Shown piece after piece: positions 25,524 through 34,293 of a DNA stretch of 64,000 nucleotides. The stretch spans positions 372,001 to 436,000 of the forward strand of contig NZ_JAJVDH010000004.1 in the NCBI RefSeq assembly GCF_022758145.1. Direction: 5' to 3'. The notes under the pieces are model-generated. The model was not told the origin of the DNA. It did not search any database and saw nothing but the letters and a program-made list of their open reading frames with translations. The translations under genes and the position numbers were made by a program. The stretch's first letter is position 1. Every line of letters begins with the position of its first letter. The DNA is from Pontibacter vulgaris. Its GTDB lineage: Bacteria > Bacteroidota > Bacteroidia > Cytophagales > Hymenobacteraceae.

Positions 25524-25556
25524 GCCTGCCAGTAAATAATGCTGGCAGGCCTTTTT
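25518..25556. terminator. Terminator for the POT transporter gene
   Basis: A 15-bp perfect stem (AAAAAGGCCTGCCAG and its complement) encloses a 9-nt loop, with a run of A on the left that reads as U on the minus strand. It is 51 bp past the end of the minus-strand POT gene and could also stop rightward transcripts. Confidence 0.88.
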
Positions 25557-25607
25557 ACTTGTATCTACTCTAAACAATTATAAGTAATTCCCCAGGAGAT
25601 GATAATA

Positions 25608-27260
25608 TTAGTTTTTGCCGGTGTGTGCCAACACAATCTGGCGAAGCCACTTCAGCATCAGGAAGATTGCAAAAGCTGCCATTAGCGAGCCTATACAGTT
25701 AACCAGGAAGAAAAGCGCTTTGTGATCATACTTATCCCACATACTTGCCAGCACGCCAGACAGTTTATTACCTATAGAAGTAGCCAGGAACCAGCCTCCC
25801 ATCATCAGGGCGGTCAGGCGCGGCGGGCTTAATTTTGAAACCAATGAGAGTCCCATCGGGCTCAGGAATAGCTCCCCTATCGTGATCACGGCATAGGAGC
25901 CAACCAGCCACATAGCAGAACTCTTTTCGGCACCGTTCATGCCGGCAAATACAGCACCTACCATTACCAGCGTACTCATGGCCGTAATCACAAGTCCCCA
26001 CATAATTTTAGCAGGCGTAGAAGGCTCTTTACCACGCTGTCGTAAGTATGAGAAAAACCACACAACCAGCGGCGTAAGCAAAATAACAAAGAACGGGTTA
26101 ATGGATTGGAAAAGCTCTGTCGATATCAGTGAAAGTGGTTTCCCCTCTTCCGGCCAGCGCGACTCCGGCAGGTTATTCAGGTATGGGGCTACACCTTCTT
26201 TGGTGATCACTTTACCATCTGCATCGGTACGAGCTCTGAAATTCTGATCGTAATCCGGAACTGTGGCCACGCTCTGGTCTACTTCCTGCACCATACCTAT
26301 AGCACCTGCAGGCCCAGTAAGACCTTCAGCCATTTCACGATCCGTATAATATTCAGCCCATGTAGTAAGTGCTGTGCCATTCTGTTTAAATATCGCCCAG
26401 AAAACAATAACCACTGCAAAAATTGAAAGCAATGCCGCAATAGGTCTTTTATCTTCTGATGAGGCACGCGCCCACAACGAACCATAAAACACCATGATCG
26501 GGATAGCTCCGAAAAGGAAGGCATCCGTAGAATCTGAACCGAAAATGCTTCCAGGTATAAGTACCCAGCCCAACACACCGGCAATAACTGCAGGAAGTAT
26601 AACAATACCGAAAATGCGCGACAATGGCATATCGTTAGCGGCAGCTGGCTTCAGTACATCGGCTTCTTTATAATGCTTGTTACCAATCCAGAAGATTACC
26701 ACACCAAGCAACATACCTACACCGGCAGCAGCAAAAGCATAGCCCCAGCCATAGTTGTTACGCAGGTACGAGGCAATAAATGGGGCAATAAATGCACCCA
26801 CGTTAATCCCCATATAAAAGATGTTATAACCGGTATCTTTCTTGTCCTGGTATTCGGGGTTAGAGTATAAACCACCCAAAAGTGTAGAGATATTAGGCTT
26901 AAAGAAACCGTTACCAATAATAATCAGGCCTAGCGAAATGATCATTGCCCAATCGCCTGGCAAGGCAAGTCCAATATAGCCGATAGCCATCAGTATACCG
27001 CCGATAGAAATTGAAAGCCTGTAACCCAATACACGATCTGCGAGCAAACCACCCACAAAAGGTGTTAAGTATACCAGTGCTATGAAGGTACCAAATATAT
27101 CAGATGCATTTTCTTTGGAAATACCCAGGCCACCGTTCTGCGCATCAATCATGTACAGGAAGAAGATAGCCAGCATCAGGTAGAAGCCAAAACGCTCCCA
27201 CATTTCAGAAAAGAATAAATAGTATAATCCCTTAGGGTGTTTGGATTTTGTGTTGGTCAT
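25608..27260 (-). CDS. POT/PTR family proton-coupled peptide transporter
   Basis: 550 residues from ATG 27260; the frame continues 18 codons upstream to a TTG, but MTNTKSKHPKGLYYLF is the normal family start. The POT hallmark is present: FFSEMWERFGFYLM (E-x-x-E-R-F, proton coupling), GGLLADRVLGYR, and GNGFFKPNIS. About 14 hydrophobic segments. A hydrophilic insert around residues 310-365 (EYYTDREMAEGLTGPAG..., ending ESRWPEEG) lies between membrane segments, as in other Bacteroidota members. It imports di- and tripeptides with protons across the inner membrane. Located next to the ABC oligopeptide-type operon but facing it, so not cotranscribed. Confidence 0.9.
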   Translation of the reverse strand: MTNTKSKHPKGLYYLFFSEMWERFGFYLMLAIFFLYMIDAQNGGLGISKENASDIFGTFIALVYLTPFVGGLLADRVLGYRLSISIGGILMAIGYIGLALPGDWAMIISLGLIIIGNGFFKPNISTLLGGLYSNPEYQDKKDTGYNIFYMGINVGAFIAPFIASYLRNNYGWGYAFAAAGVGMLLGVVIFWIGNKHYKEADVLKPAAANDMPLSRIFGIVILPAVIAGVLGWVLIPGSIFGSDSTDAFLFGAIPIMVFYGSLWARASSEDKRPIAALLSIFAVVIVFWAIFKQNGTALTTWAEYYTDREMAEGLTGPAGAIGMVQEVDQSVATVPDYDQNFRARTDADGKVITKEGVAPYLNNLPESRWPEEGKPLSLISTELFQSINPFFVILLTPLVVWFFSYLRQRGKEPSTPAKIMWGLVITAMSTLVMVGAVFAGMNGAEKSSAMWLVGSYAVITIGELFLSPMGLSLVSKLSPPRLTALMMGGWFLATSIGNKLSGVLASMWDKYDHKALFFLVNCIGSLMAAFAIFLMLKWLRQIVLAHTGKN

Positions 27261-27784
27261 GGGTAAAAATTGTGAATTAACTATGTAATTAAGCCTTTTT
27301 CTGCTATTCTTCAAAATTTCTGGCTGGTACTATGCTACAAAGTATGGCTTACTTTACTAAATGTTCTAAATCTTTTTACTGCTGATAAAGCTCGACCTTT
27401 CTAACTAACCTCCTTAACCTTAATTATATCAGAATAATAATTTAGTAAGTGAATTTTAATCGAACATTAGTAATGTAGGTACCTTATGAGATAAAAGCAT
27501 TTTTGCTACTACATTAAAAGATTCTCAGGATGTCGAAAAGCTGTGTATTAGAAACTGGTTTCACTTCTGAACAACTAAGTATAGGCTGGGATTTATTCAG
27601 AATCCTGGCAAGGTTATGGACGCCCAAGTAAACAGATAACACCTCTTGCATATTGCCGTGGGCAAATTCAAAAGGCATTAGAAATTGCCAAAGCAAGCCG
27701 ATAACAGTGCTCGTTTCGTCTCCGGTTTCTTCTGAAATGTCAGAACAGGTAATTACTTTATACTTTGCACTTAGCAGCCATCAT
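27261..27784. other. Gap holding a possible degraded reading frame
   Basis: About 520 bp without a convincing gene. The minus strand from about 27774 to 27517 is open for about 85 codons, ends in TAA at 27514-27516 and reads like protein (for example FLMPFEFAHGNMQEVLSVYL), but it has no ATG near its beginning. The only ATG, directly after the alcohol dehydrogenase terminator, is in another frame and meets a stop after eight codons. It may be a frameshifted small gene or chance. The rest is A+T-rich. Confidence 0.35.
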
Positions 27785-27788
27785 AAAA

Positions 27789-27819
27789 AAAGCCTGCAGG
27801 TCAAGCTTCTGCAGGCTTT
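27789..27819 (-). terminator. Terminator after the alcohol dehydrogenase gene
   Basis: An 11-bp stem (AAAGCCTGCAG / CTGCAGGCTTT) with a 9-nt loop. On the minus strand it is followed by a seven-T run (27785-27791), so it ends the dehydrogenase transcript. Confidence 0.85.
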
Positions 27820-27851
27820 ATACTTACGGCTTTACTGTTTTAGAAACGCAC

Positions 27852-28931
27852 TTAAACAGCTTCTTTCAGTGTTTGCATGTCAATAACATAGCGGTAGCGG
27901 ACTTCCTTCTTCAGCATCTTTTCAAATGCTTCATTTATATCCTGCATCGCAATTACTTCTACTTCAGGCAGAATAGCATGTTTGGCGCAAAAGTCCAGCA
28001 CTTCCTGCGTTTCCTTTATGCTGCCAATAAGCGAGCCTGTTACTGATCTGCGATGCAGAACCACCTCCATGTTATTGGTCGCTTTTTTGAAAGGTGTTAA
28101 AACCCCTACCGCAACTAAAGGCGCATCGCGCTTCAGGAGTTTTACATATAGATTGATGTCGTAAGGGTCTGGGATCGTGTTCAGGATAATATCAAATGAA
28201 AGTTCCTGTTTGGCCATCGCCTTCTTATCAGTGGATAGCACCACCTCATGGGCTCCCATCTTTAAGGCATCATCCATTTTATCTTTTGAGGTAGTAAAAA
28301 CAGTTACTTCGGCTCCCATGGCTTTGGCCAGCATTACGGCCATGTGGCCCAATCCGCCAAGACCTACTACCCCTACCTTGTCTCCATGCTTTACCTTCCA
28401 GTGTTTTAAAGGCGAATAAGTAGTAACCCCGGCACACAGGATTGGCGCAGCCGCTTTAATGTCCAGCGCAATCGGGATCTTAAGTACAAAAGATTCCTTT
28501 ACAACAATATTAGTAGAGTAACCGCCGAACGTATTGTAGCCGCTACCGTCTGGTTTCATATACCCGTTATAGGTTGCGGTCCAGCTTACCGGGCCTTCGC
28601 AGTATTGCTCGTCTCCTTTTTTACACGAAAAACATTCGCCGCAGGAATCAATCATACACCCTACTCCTACCATATCTCCCAGCTTAAATTTTGTAACCCC
28701 ACTGCCTACTTCTATTACTTTGCCAACTATCTCGTGGCCGGGCACGCATGGGTATATGGTGTTGTTCCAGTCGTTACGAACCTGGTGCAGATCGGAGTGG
28801 CAAACCCCGGTATACAAAATATCGATCAGTACTTCGTCTTCTTTAGGTGCTTTGCGCTTAAAGTTAATGGGCTTTAGTTTCTTAAAAAGAGCGCTGGTAG
28901 CTCCGTAACCTTTTGTTTTGATGTGTTTCAT
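27852..28931 (-). CDS. Zinc-dependent NAD(P) alcohol dehydrogenase, CAD/YahK type
   Basis: 359 residues. Catalytic zinc ligands are in GVCHSDLHQ (Cys44) and PGHEIVGKV (His66), and the structural zinc site is the four-Cys block CGECFSCKKGDEQYC (about 97-111). The Rossmann nucleotide motif is GVVGLGGLGHMAV (about 187-199). The family reduces aldehydes with NADPH or oxidises alcohols; YahK/CAD members prefer aldehydes. The end KLLKRDAPLVAVGV and SLIGSIKETQEVLDFCAKH are typical. A single gene with its own terminator. It carries no TATACTT word over more than 1 kb, in contrast to most genes around it. Confidence 0.88.
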   Translation of the reverse strand: MKHIKTKGYGATSALFKKLKPINFKRKAPKEDEVLIDILYTGVCHSDLHQVRNDWNNTIYPCVPGHEIVGKVIEVGSGVTKFKLGDMVGVGCMIDSCGECFSCKKGDEQYCEGPVSWTATYNGYMKPDGSGYNTFGGYSTNIVVKESFVLKIPIALDIKAAAPILCAGVTTYSPLKHWKVKHGDKVGVVGLGGLGHMAVMLAKAMGAEVTVFTTSKDKMDDALKMGAHEVVLSTDKKAMAKQELSFDIILNTIPDPYDINLYVKLLKRDAPLVAVGVLTPFKKATNNMEVVLHRRSVTGSLIGSIKETQEVLDFCAKHAILPEVEVIAMQDINEAFEKMLKKEVRYRYVIDMQTLKEAV

Positions 28932-29376
28932 AGTTTATTTTCAGCTTTATAGTTTGGTGTCTTACTCTCTGCTTACCCGGCTCAGACTGATCGAGTTTAT
29001 ACTTAGCAACAACAACTGCCTGCAGTTGTTTTCGGTCTACTTCGGTTAGTAATGTTAAAAAGGAAAGCCACATTGAGGTTTGTGTGTGGCATACGCTCCA
29101 TGTGACTTGCTTTTATAGTTATACTTTTAAGTGTCTATAAATACACCAGACGGTGTTGAAGGTTACATAATCGCAAGTATAATGCAAACTAAGTACTTGA
29201 GTGGTAATGCATAAAGCTGTAATCAGAAGTATAAAGTATAAACATTAGTTAATTTTATAGGGTGGCAAATATGATAGTACAGTAAAACAAGAAATCATCT
29301 TAAGCCTTTAAAGCACCCAGGGATATCCTGTTTCCGCTAATTTTGAAACGAAGTATTTGAGCAGTATTTTTGCAGG
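28932..29376. other. Intergenic region between ADH and the DUF6660-like/TonB pair
   Basis: 445 bp, A+T-rich, with several AAGTATA/TATACTT words (near 28997, 29123, 29175, 29227 and 29234) and the promoter described separately. No ORF or RNA gene was recognised. Confidence 0.4.
29342..29372 (+). promoter_or_regulatory. Bacteroidota-type promoter abutting a GTG start
   Basis: TTTG at 29342-29345, a 19-nt spacer and TATTTTTG at 29365-29372 fit the Bacteroidota consensus exactly. The predicted transcription start falls at or within a few bases of the GTG start codon at 29377, so a leaderless mRNA is expected if both calls are right. Confidence 0.6.
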
Positions 29377-29679
29377 GTGAAAGTTTTAACTATCATATTA
29401 GCACTTTTAGTTGTAACGCTCTCGGTTTCGCCCTGCTGCATTACTGATGGCTGTGCCTCTGATGATGCTAAGACCGAGCAATCAGAAAACCATAAAGAAG
29501 ATTCTGATATCTGTTCCCCTTTCTACAGTTGCTCAACCTGTATAGGGTTCACATTTTCTGATTACTCAGTAGAGCCCGCTACATTCTTTCAACATAAAAC
29601 AATTCACTTTGCAGATTACAGGCAAAGTATGTTTCCTCCGTTCTACAATTCTTTCTGGCAGCCTCCAAGGCTAAGCTAA
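29377..29679 (+). CDS. Small Cys-rich exported protein, DUF6660-like
   Basis: 100 residues from GTG 29377. N-terminal signal peptide (KVLTIILALLVVTLSVSP), then CCITDGCASDD, an acidic/His stretch (SENHKEDSDICSPFYSCSTC) and a hydrophobic-aromatic tail. Small proteins with this pattern (DUF6660-type, Cys/His/Asp-rich and ending in a CSPFxxCxxC motif) typically sit directly before TonB-dependent receptors for metals in Bacteroidota, which suggests a periplasmic or surface metal-handling role. The next gene is exactly such a receptor, 77 bp away. The family assignment is from memory of the pattern and moderately certain. Confidence 0.6.
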   Translation: MKVLTIILALLVVTLSVSPCCITDGCASDDAKTEQSENHKEDSDICSPFYSCSTCIGFTFSDYSVEPATFFQHKTIHFADYRQSMFPPFYNSFWQPPRLS

Positions 29680-29756
29680 TGCCATAACCAGCATAATTTA
29701 TCGGGTGGTGCGTTATTGTGCCAAGCCTAATCCTATTGTAGCATTAAATCTCAAAA

Positions 29757-31943
29757 ATGAAAAAGTACATCTTTGTACTGCTCTGCTTATTGAGCAGTAC
29801 AATGGCGTATAGCCAGCATACGCTTAAAGCCATTATTAAAGATGGTGAATCAAACAAACCATTAGCAGGTGCAACTGCTGCCGTTCAGGGCACAACGATA
29901 AGTGCCAGCGCTGATGCCAATGGCGCACTTGAACTGAGCGGTATTCCTGGTGGCAGGCAGGTTATCAGGTTCAGCTACATCGGCTATGAAGACAGGTTTG
30001 ATACACTTACCTTTCCACTTGCCCAGACAACTCCACTGATCGTTTTAATAAACCCCGGTGACGAGGAACTGGAAGAGGTAGTTATCTCAACCACCCGCAG
30101 CAGCCGCACCATTGAGGACATTCCGACCCGAGTAGAAGCCATTACGCTGGAAGAACTCGGCGAGAAGGCAAACATGAAACCAGGCGACATCAGGATGCTG
30201 CTAAATGAAAGTACAGGCATACAGACCCAGCAAACATCTGCTACCAGTGCTAATGCAAATATCCGTATTCAGGGACTTGACGGGCGTTATACCCAGATAC
30301 TACAGGATGGTTTCCCTCTCTACTCTGGCTTTTCAAGCAGCCTGAGCATTATGCAGATCCCTCCTCTTAACCTATACCAGGTAGAGGTCATTAAAGGGAG
30401 TTCTTCTACGCTGTACGGAGGTGGCGCGATTGCAGGACTTGTTAACCTGATTACCAAGAAGCCTTCTAAAGATGGAGAACTCAGCTTTATGGCCAATGCC
30501 ACCAGTGCAAAGGGTCTTGATCTGAGCAGCTTCTACGGAAAAAAGTTCGGTAAATTTGGTGTGACAGTATTTGCCTCCAGAAATGCTAACCAAGCTTATG
30601 ACCCTGCCGACATTGGCTTCTCGGCTATTCCTGATTTTGAGCGCTATACGGCAAACCCTATCTTATACTACTACCCGAGCGAGCGAACCCAGCTTTCGCT
30701 TGGCCTGAACGCCTCCAAAGAAGAGCGCTTGGGTGGAGATTTGAGTTACATTGATGGAAATGAAGGTGATTTTTATTTCGAACAGAACAACACAGAGCGC
30801 CTGTCTACACAGCTCTGCCTGGAACATCGCTTATCAGAAAGCTCCCTGCTATCAGTTAAGAACAGCCTGAGTTACTTTAACAGGGATATCGCAGTTCCTG
30901 ACTTTAACTTTGATGGAAAACAGATTGCCAGCTTCAGCGAAGTGGCATACAACCTTAACCGAGAAAGAATGGATTGGGTTATAGGCACAAACCTCTGGAC
31001 TGACAAGTTCTCCGAGCGAAATGCAGATGCCGTTGAGGCAAGAGATTACAACATTACCACCATCGGTGCTTTTGCACAGAATACATTTACGCCCGTTGAT
31101 TGGATTGTACTGGAGTCTGGTTTAAGGGCCGATTACGTAACGCCTTCACCAGCCAACAAATCAAAAGGCTTGTTCATTTTGCCACGAGTTTCCGCTCTGT
31201 TCAAAATAAGCGACCGACTTACTTCCCGTATCGGTAGTGGCATGGGTTATAAAACACCGACCATCTTTACACAGGAGGCGGAAAACATCACATTCCGCAA
31301 CATTCTCCCACTAAATATCAGCCAGACAGACGCGGAGACTTCCATAGGCGGTAACGCAGACATTAACTATAACACCTTTATTGGGGAAGATGTAACGTTC
31401 AGCATCAACCACATGTTCTACTACACATACCTTAAAAACCCGCTTATACTCACGTTGCGCCCTGACAACCTGTATGAGTTTAAAAATGCCAGCGGTTATG
31501 TAGATACCAAAGGCGTGGAAACGAACATGAAGTTAGGCTACGAGTGGGTGAAACTGTTCCTTGGCTATACTTACACCGATGCCAGACAGCATTACAACGA
31601 AATGGTTTCAGACATGCCGCTCACTCCAAAGCACAGAGTAAATACGGTGCTGATGCTGGAAAAAGAGGACAACTTCCGCATTGGTCTGGAAGCGTACTAT
31701 TTCTCTCCGCAGCAATTAAATGATGGCAGCAGAGGGCGCGATTACTGGATAAACGGAGTGATGGTAGAGAAGATGTTTGAGAAATTTTCCCTTTTCCTCA
31801 ACTTTGAAAACATTTTCGACACCAGACAAAGCAGGTTTGGCAGTATCTACTCCGGTAATATGCGAAATCCTGAATTCAATGAGATATATGCGCCAGTAGA
31901 TGGCAGGGTAATCAACGGAGGAATAAAGTTAAATATACTGTAG
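29757..31943 (+). CDS. TonB-dependent outer membrane receptor with carboxypeptidase-regulatory domain
   Basis: 728 residues. Signal peptide ending SMAYSQ (about 20). Residues about 22-100 are the carboxypeptidase D regulatory-like domain (DGESNKPLAGATAAVQGT, IPGGRQVIRFSYIGYED) typical of Bacteroidota. The plug (about 110-235) begins EEVVISTTRSSRTIEDIPTR and contains IRIQGLDGRYTQILQDGFPLY and VEVIKGSSSTLYGGGAIAGLVNLITKK. The remaining 490 residues form the 22-strand barrel ending in INGGIKLNIL. It imports a scarce ligand with TonB energy; the Cys/His-rich neighbour suggests a metal or metal chelate, but the ligand is not determinable. Only one TATACTT word occurs in 2.2 kb, fewer than in most neighbours. 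Confidence 0.9.
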   Translation: MKKYIFVLLCLLSSTMAYSQHTLKAIIKDGESNKPLAGATAAVQGTTISASADANGALELSGIPGGRQVIRFSYIGYEDRFDTLTFPLAQTTPLIVLINPGDEELEEVVISTTRSSRTIEDIPTRVEAITLEELGEKANMKPGDIRMLLNESTGIQTQQTSATSANANIRIQGLDGRYTQILQDGFPLYSGFSSSLSIMQIPPLNLYQVEVIKGSSSTLYGGGAIAGLVNLITKKPSKDGELSFMANATSAKGLDLSSFYGKKFGKFGVTVFASRNANQAYDPADIGFSAIPDFERYTANPILYYYPSERTQLSLGLNASKEERLGGDLSYIDGNEGDFYFEQNNTERLSTQLCLEHRLSESSLLSVKNSLSYFNRDIAVPDFNFDGKQIASFSEVAYNLNRERMDWVIGTNLWTDKFSERNADAVEARDYNITTIGAFAQNTFTPVDWIVLESGLRADYVTPSPANKSKGLFILPRVSALFKISDRLTSRIGSGMGYKTPTIFTQEAENITFRNILPLNISQTDAETSIGGNADINYNTFIGEDVTFSINHMFYYTYLKNPLILTLRPDNLYEFKNASGYVDTKGVETNMKLGYEWVKLFLGYTYTDARQHYNEMVSDMPLTPKHRVNTVLMLEKEDNFRIGLEAYYFSPQQLNDGSRGRDYWINGVMVEKMFEKFSLFLNFENIFDTRQSRFGSIYSGNMRNPEFNEIYAPVDGRVINGGIKLNIL

Positions 31944-31990
31944 AACAACATTTTATAATTACTAATCTCAATTACTTGATCTGAAGGAGG

Positions 31991-32019
31991 AGCCCGGCAA
32001 ATATAATATCGGGCTTTTT
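31991..32019 (+). terminator. Terminator after TonB receptor gene
   Basis: AGCCCG pairs with CGGGCT around a 13-nt A+T-rich loop and is followed by TTTTG. A short stem, but well placed 47 bp after the gene. Confidence 0.6.
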
Positions 32020-32113
32020 GGCAATTATTCCTCTGACAAAAATATTTTTGTTTAATCCAGTAACTTTGAATACGTTGTGATATTAATGCAAATGCTGCCA
32101 TTAAAGTTGTATT

Positions 32114-32161
32114 AAATTAAAAAGCCTTGTAAACTGACCAGTTTACAAGGCTTTTTAATTT
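32114..32161 (-). terminator. Long-stem terminator of tRNA-Ser
   Basis: Arms of 23 nt (32114-32136 and 32139-32161) are perfectly complementary around a 2-nt centre. It directly follows the 3' end of the minus-strand tRNA-Ser (the tRNA ends at 32163) and can act in both directions. Confidence 0.88.
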
Positions 32162-32162
32162 G

Positions 32163-32250
32163 CAGAGAGGAAGGGATTCGAACCCTCGATACCCTTTTGA
32201 GGTATACACACTTTCCAGGCGTGCTCCTTCAACCACTCGGACACCTCTCT
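32163..32250 (-). tRNA. tRNA-Ser (anticodon GGA)
   Basis: On the minus strand the 88-nt cloverleaf starts AGAGAGGTGTCCGAG, pairing 7 bp with CCTCTCT before discriminator G. The D arm is TCCGAGTGGTTGAAGGA, the anticodon loop CCTGGAAAG carries GGA, a long variable arm (type II) follows as in serine tRNAs, and the T arm is GGGTTCGAATCCC. The CCA end is not encoded in full (GCA). It reads UCC and UCU codons. Confidence 0.97.
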
Positions 32251-32312
32251 AATTGTGGTACAAATGTACGCTATAACCTTATATGCTGCAAGCGCGATGC
32301 AGCCGTATACCG

Positions 32313-33389
32313 CTAATCTTTTAAAATAGTTAGCTCGCCGCGCAGGTTACTAGCCAGCAACTCACGGGTTTTTACAGCATCGAGGCCAAGCCCCAGCACA
32401 TACATCAGTTTTGTGATAGCAGCTTCTGTTGTAATGTCTGCCCCACCGATTACGCCCATGTTAAGCAGGTGCTTGCTTGTTTCGTAACGGCCCTGGTCTA
32501 CCCTGCCTTCATCGCATTGCGATACGTTAAGTATAAATACACCCCGGTCAATGGCCTCCTGCAACAGTTCCAGGAACCAGGCTATAGTTGGCGCATTGCC
32601 CGAGCCATAGGTTTCCAGCACCACGCCCCGCACTTCCGATGCCTGCAACACACTCTTTACTACGTGCGGGGTTATACCCGGAAAGAGCTTCAGAACAGCT
32701 ACTCCGTCATCAAGCTTCTGGTGTGCTTTAAAAGCCTGTTCCGGGTGCGGCAGCAACGTATTGGGGAGATAATCTATGGTTATGCCTGCCTCGGCCAAGG
32801 GCGGGTAGTTCTCTGATTTAAAAGCATCGAAATGGCTGCTCTCTACTTTTTTAGATCGGTTACCGCGCAGCAGCAGGTTATGAAAAAAGATACATACCTC
32901 GGGCACCAGGCTTTTACCGTTGGCTTTGGTGGCTGCAATCTGCATGGCTGTTATCAGATTCTCGCGTGCGTCCGTTCTTATCAGCCCTATTGGTAACTGC
33001 GCTCCGGTAAAAATGACCGGTTTTTCCAGGTTTTCGAGCAGGTAACTTAAAGCCGAGGCACTATAAGCCATCGTATCTGTGCCGTGCAGTACCACAAAAC
33101 CATCATAAGCAGCATAATTCTCTTCTATCAGGCTAGCCAGCATAAGCCAGTCGGCTACCGATACGTTGGAAGAATCAATAACCGGCTCCACACTCAAAAC
33201 TGTGATTAGGTAATTAAACTGCCTGAGTTCGGGTACTTTATCCAGTATCTGGCTGAAGTTGAAAGGCACCAGGTGCTGGTGCTCCTCATCGAAAACCATA
33301 CCTACCGTACCGCCTGTGTAAATGATAAGTATGGATGCTTCCGGGTGGGCAGGCGCTGCCGTATCAATGTCTACTTTAACAACGGGCAT
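32313..33389 (-). CDS. ansA: Type I (cytoplasmic) L-asparaginase
   Basis: 358 residues. Signatures YTGGTVGM (nucleophile Thr in TGGT, 25-28) and VLHGTDTMAYSA (HGTDT, 102-106) are the two conserved active-site threonine segments. GAQLPIGLIRTDARENL fits the type I family. No signal peptide, so cytoplasmic: it converts asparagine to aspartate and ammonia. The gene begins 2 bp after the stop of the TatD-family gene, so the two form an operon, a common arrangement in Bacteroidota. Confidence 0.92.
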   Translation of the reverse strand: MPVVKVDIDTAAPAHPEASILIIYTGGTVGMVFDEEHQHLVPFNFSQILDKVPELRQFNYLITVLSVEPVIDSSNVSVADWLMLASLIEENYAAYDGFVVLHGTDTMAYSASALSYLLENLEKPVIFTGAQLPIGLIRTDARENLITAMQIAATKANGKSLVPEVCIFFHNLLLRGNRSKKVESSHFDAFKSENYPPLAEAGITIDYLPNTLLPHPEQAFKAHQKLDDGVAVLKLFPGITPHVVKSVLQASEVRGVVLETYGSGNAPTIAWFLELLQEAIDRGVFILNVSQCDEGRVDQGRYETSKHLLNMGVIGGADITTEAAITKLMYVLGLGLDAVKTRELLASNLRGELTILKD

Positions 33390-33391
33390 GT

Positions 33392-34159
33392 TTATAGTTT
33401 AAACAGGTTAAGGGCATTTTGGGTAGTTACTTCTGCTACCTCTTCCACTGTTTTTTGCATGATTTCTGCTACACGTTTTGCTACAAGCGGCAGGTATACG
33501 GGCTCGTTGCGCTTGCCACGGTAAGGCACCGGCGCAAGGTATGGGCAATCTGTCTCAAGCACCATGTCTTCCAGCTGCACATGCGGCAAAATTTTGTCCA
33601 TACCGCCGTTTTTAAAAGTTGCCACGCCACCTATCCCAATCAGGAAATTGAGTTCTTTTACTTTGGCTGCCTGCTCTACCGTGCCCGAAAAACAATGAAA
33701 GATCCCACGCAACGTACCGTCCTGTGCGGCAGAGATGATCTCGTAAGTCTCATCAAACGAATCACGGGTATGAAGTATGATTGGGAGCTGGTGCTTTTTA
33801 GCCAGTTCTACCTGCACTTTCAGGGCTTCCTGCTGTTGCGGGAAAAAGGTTTTATCCCAGTACAGATCGATGCCGCATTCGCCTACTGCCGCAAACGGGC
33901 GCTTATTTAGCCACTCTTCTACCAGGTATAACTCGCGTTCAAAATCCTGCTTTATGTAGGCCGGGTGCAGCCCCATCATAGGTATGCATTGCTGCGGATA
34001 CTTTGCCTCGGCCTCCAGCATGGCATCTATCGAAGTATGATCAATGTTGGGCATGTAGATCTTTTCTACACCTTCGGCCTGAGCGCGTGCCAATGCCTCT
34101 GCCCTGTCATCGTTAAACTCTTCGGAATATATATGTGCGTGCGAATCAACCAGCATCAT
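33392..34159 (-). CDS. TatD-family metal-dependent hydrolase
   Basis: 255 residues. Metal-binding DSHAHIYSEEF (His7, His9), MGLHPAY, ECGIDLYWD, LPIILHTRDS, IFHCFSGT and the closing LETDCPYLAPVPYRGKRNEP define a TatD/YcfH amidohydrolase-fold nuclease or deacylase. Known members are 3'-5' DNA/RNA exonucleases or D-aminoacyl-tRNA-like hydrolases; the Bacteroidota form is not characterised. It is the first gene of the operon with ansA. Two ATG codons at the start are adjacent (34159 and 34156). Confidence 0.92.
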   Translation of the reverse strand: MMLVDSHAHIYSEEFNDDRAEALARAQAEGVEKIYMPNIDHTSIDAMLEAEAKYPQQCIPMMGLHPAYIKQDFERELYLVEEWLNKRPFAAVGECGIDLYWDKTFFPQQQEALKVQVELAKKHQLPIILHTRDSFDETYEIISAAQDGTLRGIFHCFSGTVEQAAKVKELNFLIGIGGVATFKNGGMDKILPHVQLEDMVLETDCPYLAPVPYRGKRNEPVYLPLVAKRVAEIMQKTVEEVAEVTTQNALNLFKL

Positions 34160-34293
34160 TGTCAGTAATCAGTTAATGGTAAACAGTTTTCAGAATCTAA
34201 ATCCTGAAGTATAAATATAAGTGCAAGTTACGGCTTTTACATTTGAGGTGAAATGATGCTTTGAGATTGGAGCCATACTTACAAGTATAAAAC

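Noticed and set aside
32114-32161. Attachment site for a mobile element at tRNA-Ser
   Set aside because: No second partial copy of the tRNA 3' end and no integrase in the window; the inverted repeat is better explained as a terminator.
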